Shown piece after piece: positions 57,813 through 61,432 of a stretch of 61,432 nucleotides of DNA. How positions within the stretch are numbered: position 1 is the stretch's first letter; each line of letters opens with the position of its first letter. Under the pieces are notes generated by a model, which worked only from the letters and a program-made list of their open reading frames with translations, was not told the DNA's origin and did no database searches. The translations under genes were made by a program, and so were the position numbers. Source of the stretch: Kiritimatiellia bacterium. Lineage in GTDB: Bacteria; Verrucomicrobiota; Kiritimatiellia; RFP12; UBA1067. The stretch spans positions 1 to 61,432 of the forward strand of contig JAFQYM010000016.1 in the NCBI GenBank assembly GCA_017406465.1, written 5' to 3'.

Positions 57813-60371
57813 TCAGAACAGCTTGTTTCCGTAAACGAGGATCTTGCTGAGCGACAGCAGCTTCTTCTTGCCGCCGCCCGGCTCGAAGCCGACCTTGACG
57901 AACTTCGCGGACGGTGAATCCTTGCGCAAATCCACCCTCAAATCGCCAGCCACGGTTGCCGCATCCCCGACCTTGCGCCATTCCTCGCCGTCTTCCGAGA
58001 GCCAGAGGACAAGATCCTTCGCCTCTCCCACGACCGTAACGCCCGTCACATCAACATCGCCGGCAAGCTCGACGACGGCGCACGGCGCAACCTCGGGCTT
58101 CGTCATGAAAAGCCCCTTGCGCTTCGGGTCGTAGGGCGTCGCGTCCGAAACGCGCGCGTAGTCCTCGGGCGTGTCGCCCTTCCCGCTCGAGGAAATCCTC
58201 ACGAGCGCGTCGCCGGAGACAAGCGGCGCACCGTAGTCCTGCTCGGGAACTTTCGCGGTCCCCGTCGGCGGCTCGCTCTCGTTCCTGAAGTTCGCCAACA
58301 AGCGGAACGCCTCCCTGTCCGACCAGAAATCCCCAAGCGCGAAAATCTGCCGCCAATTGAATCCCCCTTCCCCGTTACCCGTTACCCCTTCCCCGTTTTT
58401 GCTCCCGAACGACGCCGCAATCGCGAACAGCCGCCCAAGACGTTCCTTGTCCTTCCCGAAACGTTCCATGGCGAAGCTGAATATCTGCGGCATGTAGCCG
58501 TGGCTCCCCTTGTTGGCCTCCAGCGCGACGGCGAGCAGCTTGTTCTCGAGTTCCGCTTTGCCCTTGAAACGACTGAGCGAACGGCTAAGCGCGTCTTTCC
58601 TGAAGTCCATCTCCTCCCCGATCTGCTGCTTCGGCTGCGGCAGGGCGAGGAATACCCTCGCCGTCTCCTTCGCGAGCGCCACATCGTCCATTCCGGCCTT
58701 CTGCATCGCGTCAAGCGCCTCGTGCGCGAAATTCCACGTCACAAGGCGACCTTCCGGCTGGAGCCTGACGAGTTCGCCGAGATATTTCCGCCATTCGTCG
58801 ATGGACGCATTGGCCGCCTTGAGCGAATCGGCGTAGGCGCGCCACGCCGTGTAGTTGTAGGGACAGCGCATGGCCGCCTCCTTGATGCACCCGGCGAAGA
58901 GCAGCAGTTCCGATTCGTCGTGCGCCGTGCGGTCGGCAAACGCACGTTCGGTCGACTGGAGATACTGGAAGCCCTTCCCCCAGAGCGTGAACGACGCGCC
59001 GGAATACGGCCTTATCCCGTTGATGAGCCGCCAGTTGCCGTCTTCCCTGCGCATGGCCCAGCAGCGGTGCGGCGGCGCCTTCTTCCGGAACTTCGTGGCC
59101 TTGCGCCCCGGCTGGAAGTTCGTCACGGCCATGATCCCCTGGGAATTGGCGGCGTGCGACGCCCACTCGGAAAGCTCCACGCACACGCCGCCCACGCGAG
59201 AACGCCTGTAGAGGTAGGGCAGGCCCGACGCATCCCAGGGCCTCATGTACCCTTCCCAGGGTCTCATGGGGGCGCGAAACTTCCGGAACTTGGATGCCCC
59301 GAAACAGTTTGTCTTGCGGTAGGGCACGTTCCGGCTCACGGAACCGGGGCGACGCGTCGGGAAGCGGCGCTGGGCGTTGAGGTAGAGAGTCTCCGCCGCG
59401 TCCGCAGGACGCCGCACGATGAAACGCCATTCGCGGCAGTCGCGCTTCGCCGCCTCTGGCACAAACCGGTTTGCCATGCCGATCCTGCGAAACGCCGCCC
59501 AGTGGCGCACTGTCGCCGTCATGTCGTCGCCCTTCTGCGCGTTGATCGCCACGGCCACCGTCGCCTTGCGGCCCATCTCCGTGCGGCTCCACTTCTCGTC
59601 CTCGTCGTTGAGGAAGAGCGTCATCAGCGTCTCCAGCGCAAGCGGCGCGTCGAAGACGGGGCCGGAGAGGAGAAAGTCCTCGAGCGTCGCATCGTCATCC
59701 CAAAGCCGGGCGAACAGCTCGCGCCCACCCTTCGCGGCGAGTATTTCCTTTATCTTCGCCTCGGTGCATATCTCGACAAGGCGCTTGCGCAAGATCGCGC
59801 GCCGGGCTGGCGAACCGGGCTTCAGGTCTTCTGGCTTCAATTCCCGACAGTCGACTGTCGGCTGTCGAATGATCTTCGCCAAATCGACATTCGACGCCCG
59901 GCTTCCGGCATCGGGTTCAAGCATTTTCGGCTCCAGGTTGACGACGCCGTCGCCCCATGCGCCGACCCCGCGCAGGGGATCCTTCGGCGGCTCGGGGACG
60001 TCCACGCCAAGGTCCTTCAGGAAAGTGTACGCCGGCCAGCCCCAGAACGACGTCGAGTCCGCGTCGTAGACGGCCTTAAGGCACTCGATGCACCGCTCCT
60101 TGTTCGCAGCGAGGTCATGCCTCAGGAGCGCGAATTCGGCCATGTCGACAGACTGCCGCTCCTCGAGGTTTCTCTTGTCCGCAGGACGTGAGCGCAGTTT
60201 GGCGATGAATGCCCGGCCCGCGTCCCATTTGCCCTCTGCGCCGAGCAGGCTCGCCTGCCTTACGTCGCCATAGCCGTCGGAAGCGCGGACTGGCTGGCTG
60301 ACGCTCAAGTCCGGCGCGGCAAACACGGCCCCTGCCATCAGCATGAACATTGCGTTTACGAATTGTTTCAT
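57813..60371 (-). CDS. Secreted transglutaminase-like protein with C-terminal discoidin-like domain
   Basis: An 852-aa protein. The start MKQFVNAMFMLMAGAVFAAP at 60371 gives a clean signal peptide; longer readings cross the promoter. N-terminal helical region, central segment with GVCVELSEWASHAAN and WAMRREDGNWRLINGIRPY that resembles a transglutaminase-like Cys/His/Asp core, helical TPR-like region, and a C-terminal F5/8-type beta domain (VVELAGDVDVTGVTVVG, KFVKVGFEP). Function unclear; perhaps surface-bound peptide processing. A GGGTAACGGGTAACGGGG-like repeat (58362-58395) encodes NGEGVTGNGEGG within it. Confidence 0.65.
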   Translation of the reverse strand: MKQFVNAMFMLMAGAVFAAPDLSVSQPVRASDGYGDVRQASLLGAEGKWDAGRAFIAKLRSRPADKRNLEERQSVDMAEFALLRHDLAANKERCIECLKAVYDADSTSFWGWPAYTFLKDLGVDVPEPPKDPLRGVGAWGDGVVNLEPKMLEPDAGSRASNVDLAKIIRQPTVDCRELKPEDLKPGSPARRAILRKRLVEICTEAKIKEILAAKGGRELFARLWDDDATLEDFLLSGPVFDAPLALETLMTLFLNDEDEKWSRTEMGRKATVAVAINAQKGDDMTATVRHWAAFRRIGMANRFVPEAAKRDCREWRFIVRRPADAAETLYLNAQRRFPTRRPGSVSRNVPYRKTNCFGASKFRKFRAPMRPWEGYMRPWDASGLPYLYRRSRVGGVCVELSEWASHAANSQGIMAVTNFQPGRKATKFRKKAPPHRCWAMRREDGNWRLINGIRPYSGASFTLWGKGFQYLQSTERAFADRTAHDESELLLFAGCIKEAAMRCPYNYTAWRAYADSLKAANASIDEWRKYLGELVRLQPEGRLVTWNFAHEALDAMQKAGMDDVALAKETARVFLALPQPKQQIGEEMDFRKDALSRSLSRFKGKAELENKLLAVALEANKGSHGYMPQIFSFAMERFGKDKERLGRLFAIAASFGSKNGEGVTGNGEGGFNWRQIFALGDFWSDREAFRLLANFRNESEPPTGTAKVPEQDYGAPLVSGDALVRISSSGKGDTPEDYARVSDATPYDPKRKGLFMTKPEVAPCAVVELAGDVDVTGVTVVGEAKDLVLWLSEDGEEWRKVGDAATVAGDLRVDLRKDSPSAKFVKVGFEPGGGKKKLLSLSKILVYGNKLF
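58362..58395. repeat. GTTACCC/CCTTCCCC repeat inside coding sequence
   Basis: CCCCTTCCCCGTTACCCGTT then ACCCCTTCCCCG; encodes NGEGVTGNGEGG. It looks like the same kind of low-complexity dispersed repeat as in lacZ. Confidence 0.65.
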
Positions 60372-60409
60372 CTGATCTTTCCTGTCCCGTTCTTTTGCCT
60401 TTTGCACAT

Positions 60410-60418
60410 AGTGTACCA
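60410..60418 (-). promoter_or_regulatory. Extended -10 TGGTACACT
   Basis: TGG-TACACT reads toward ATG 60371 with a leader of about 30 nt containing GGAAAG. Weaker match to consensus. Confidence 0.5.
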
Positions 60419-60456
60419 AAAATCCCCAAAGCATTACGGCACTTTCTGTAATTCGC

Positions 60457-60480
60457 CGAAAAACCTGCTTAGGCAGATTT
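60457..60480 (-). terminator. Intrinsic terminator after MFS transporter gene
   Basis: On the minus strand ATCTGC-CTAA-GCAGGT forms a 6-bp stem followed by TTTTT (60463-60459). It lies 25 bp past the transporter stop. Confidence 0.6.
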
Positions 60481-60504
60481 CGCAACCCCAAGGCAAAATA
60501 CGCC

Positions 60505-61432
60505 TTAATGGGCGTTGGTCCCGTAGCCGTCCGCCTTGGCGGACCACGCGCAGAGGAAGAGCGCCATGCCCACAAGCGCGAAAAAGGCGATCGCACAAAG
60601 CGCCGCGCTCCAGCCAAAGCGCTCGGCGATGAACGCTATGCCTATGCCCGAGACGGTCGTCGAGGCATAGCCCATGATCCCGGTGAAGCCGTTCGCCATG
60701 GCGGCCGCCTCCTTCGTCGCCTGGTTGGCCGCCACGATCCCGACCAACGCCTGCGGCCCGTAGATGCAGAACCCCGCCCCCACCAAGAGAAGCGTCGCCT
60801 GCCACGCAGGGGCTCCGTTCGGAAGCAGCCAGAACCCGAACGCAAACACCGCCGCGAAGAGCATGCAAAACACGCAAGTCCTGACACCACGGCCCTTGAA
60901 CACCCGATCAGTCACCCATCCCGCGAATATTGTCCCGACGACCGCTGCCAACTCGAAGGCGATGATCATCAGCCCGCCCTTGGCGACCGGGACGCCTTTC
61001 ATCTGCTTAAGGAAGGTCGGCCCCCAGTCGAGAAAGCCGAAGCGGACGACATACACGAAGAAGTTCGCGATGGCGACAAGCCAGATCACCCTGTTGCCGA
61101 ACACGAGCCGGCGGCGGTCGGCGGTCGTGATCTCCGACGAGGGCTTCCGCTCCGTCGCCTCGATCTCCAGGTCTGGCAGCCCGTCCTCGTGCGGACCGTC
61201 CTTCACGCAGAAGAAGCAGAACACGGCGGCGAAGCCGGCTAGCGCGGCGGGGACGTAGAAGCACCACCGCCATCCGAATCCGAGCGCAAAGAGAAGCGAG
61301 CATATGCCGAGCGCGGCGAATGCGCCGATGGAGTGCGACGTGTTCCAGATGGACATCTTCGTCGCAAGTTCCCGCGGATGTATCCAGTGCGTCAGCATCT
61401 TCGCGCACGGCGGGAAACCCATGCCCTGCGTC
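60505..61432 (-). CDS. MFS transporter, OPA/UhpC-GlpT-like (N-terminus outside window)
   Basis: The frame is open to the window end; 309 codons are seen. GMGFPPCAKMLTHWIHPREL matches the conserved QGMGWPPC..LTHW region of organophosphate:phosphate antiporters and related hexose-phosphate sensors. Ten membrane segments are visible, including VYVVRFGFLDWGPTFLKQMKG and GPQALVGIVAANQATKEAAA. It moves phosphorylated or other small carbohydrates across the inner membrane. The ATG at 61422 is internal to the family sequence, so the true start is upstream of the window. Confidence 0.88.
   Translation of the reverse strand, partial: TQGMGFPPCAKMLTHWIHPRELATKMSIWNTSHSIGAFAALGICSLLFALGFGWRWCFYVPAALAGFAAVFCFFCVKDGPHEDGLPDLEIEATERKPSSEITTADRRRLVFGNRVIWLVAIANFFVYVVRFGFLDWGPTFLKQMKGVPVAKGGLMIIAFELAAVVGTIFAGWVTDRVFKGRGVRTCVFCMLFAAVFAFGFWLLPNGAPAWQATLLLVGAGFCIYGPQALVGIVAANQATKEAAAMANGFTGIMGYASTTVSGIGIAFIAERFGWSAALCAIAFFALVGMALFLCAWSAKADGYGTNAH

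Overview
The window looks like chromosome of a Gram-negative, high-GC, plant- or mucus-glycan-degrading bacterium of the PVC group, most likely a gut or anaerobic Kiritimatiellae/Lentisphaerae-type organism. This rests on an LptE/BamD-type outer-membrane assembly operon, a type III glutamine synthetase, DUF4861 and KduI next to GH106/GH78 enzymes, an IS200-like REP-transposase (RAYT) remnant family, and many short dispersed repeats inside genes. The assignment is inference from gene content; there is no rRNA in the window. All protein genes run on the minus strand except one AraC regulator. A tRNA-Glu gene is also on the plus strand.

Layout. 1-1877: three-gene operon (56-aa coiled-coil protein, secreted 196-aa protein, large surface protein cut by the window edge) behind an unusual operator array at 1972-2013. 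2261-2488: RAYT-derived mini-element. 2551-11152: secreted catabolic operon (phosphoesterase, multidomain carbohydrate-active protein, beta-helix protein, GH78) with a divergent AraC regulator at 11248-12171. 12132-12680: two RAYT-type ends with a gene fragment between them. 12739-18172: operon of orphan GatC-like EIIC transporter, DUF4861, KduI and GH106, suited to rhamnogalacturonan/pectin-type glycans. 18215-27706: serine hydrolase, GH2, GH106, GH36 and birA operon. 27764-29847: panC and dprA. 29989-33240: BamD-like, LptE, stand-alone RAM-domain and TPR operon. 33307-39855: ABC ATPase, GldF-GldG fusion, DUF4340 and glnN operon. 39969-41823: AAA ATPase, palindromic repeats and a gutted AraC gene. 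41860-44218: holA, HTH-PTS EIIA and HAD phosphatase. 44241-46706: unknown secreted protein. 46722-50279: gltX, membrane phosphoesterase and methyltransferase. 50471-56408: alpha-2-macroglobulin gene split by a frameshift at an octanucleotide repeat. 56563-61432: dicarboxylate symporter, transglutaminase-like protein and a partial MFS/OPA transporter.

Two themes stand out. First, most transcription units start with an extended -10 (TGnTATAAT or close) only 6-10 nt before the start codon and lack a Shine-Dalgarno sequence, so their mRNAs are probably leaderless; genes inside operons have good Shine-Dalgarno sites or ATGA overlaps. Second, several families of short repeats sit inside reading frames (gltX, lacZ, GH106, the methyltransferase, the transglutaminase-like gene, A2M) or supply the last codons of genes (araC, the symporter, dprA). 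In the A2M gene an 8-bp repeat lies exactly at the frame switch, and one more unit would restore a full-length protein, as in a phase-variable locus.
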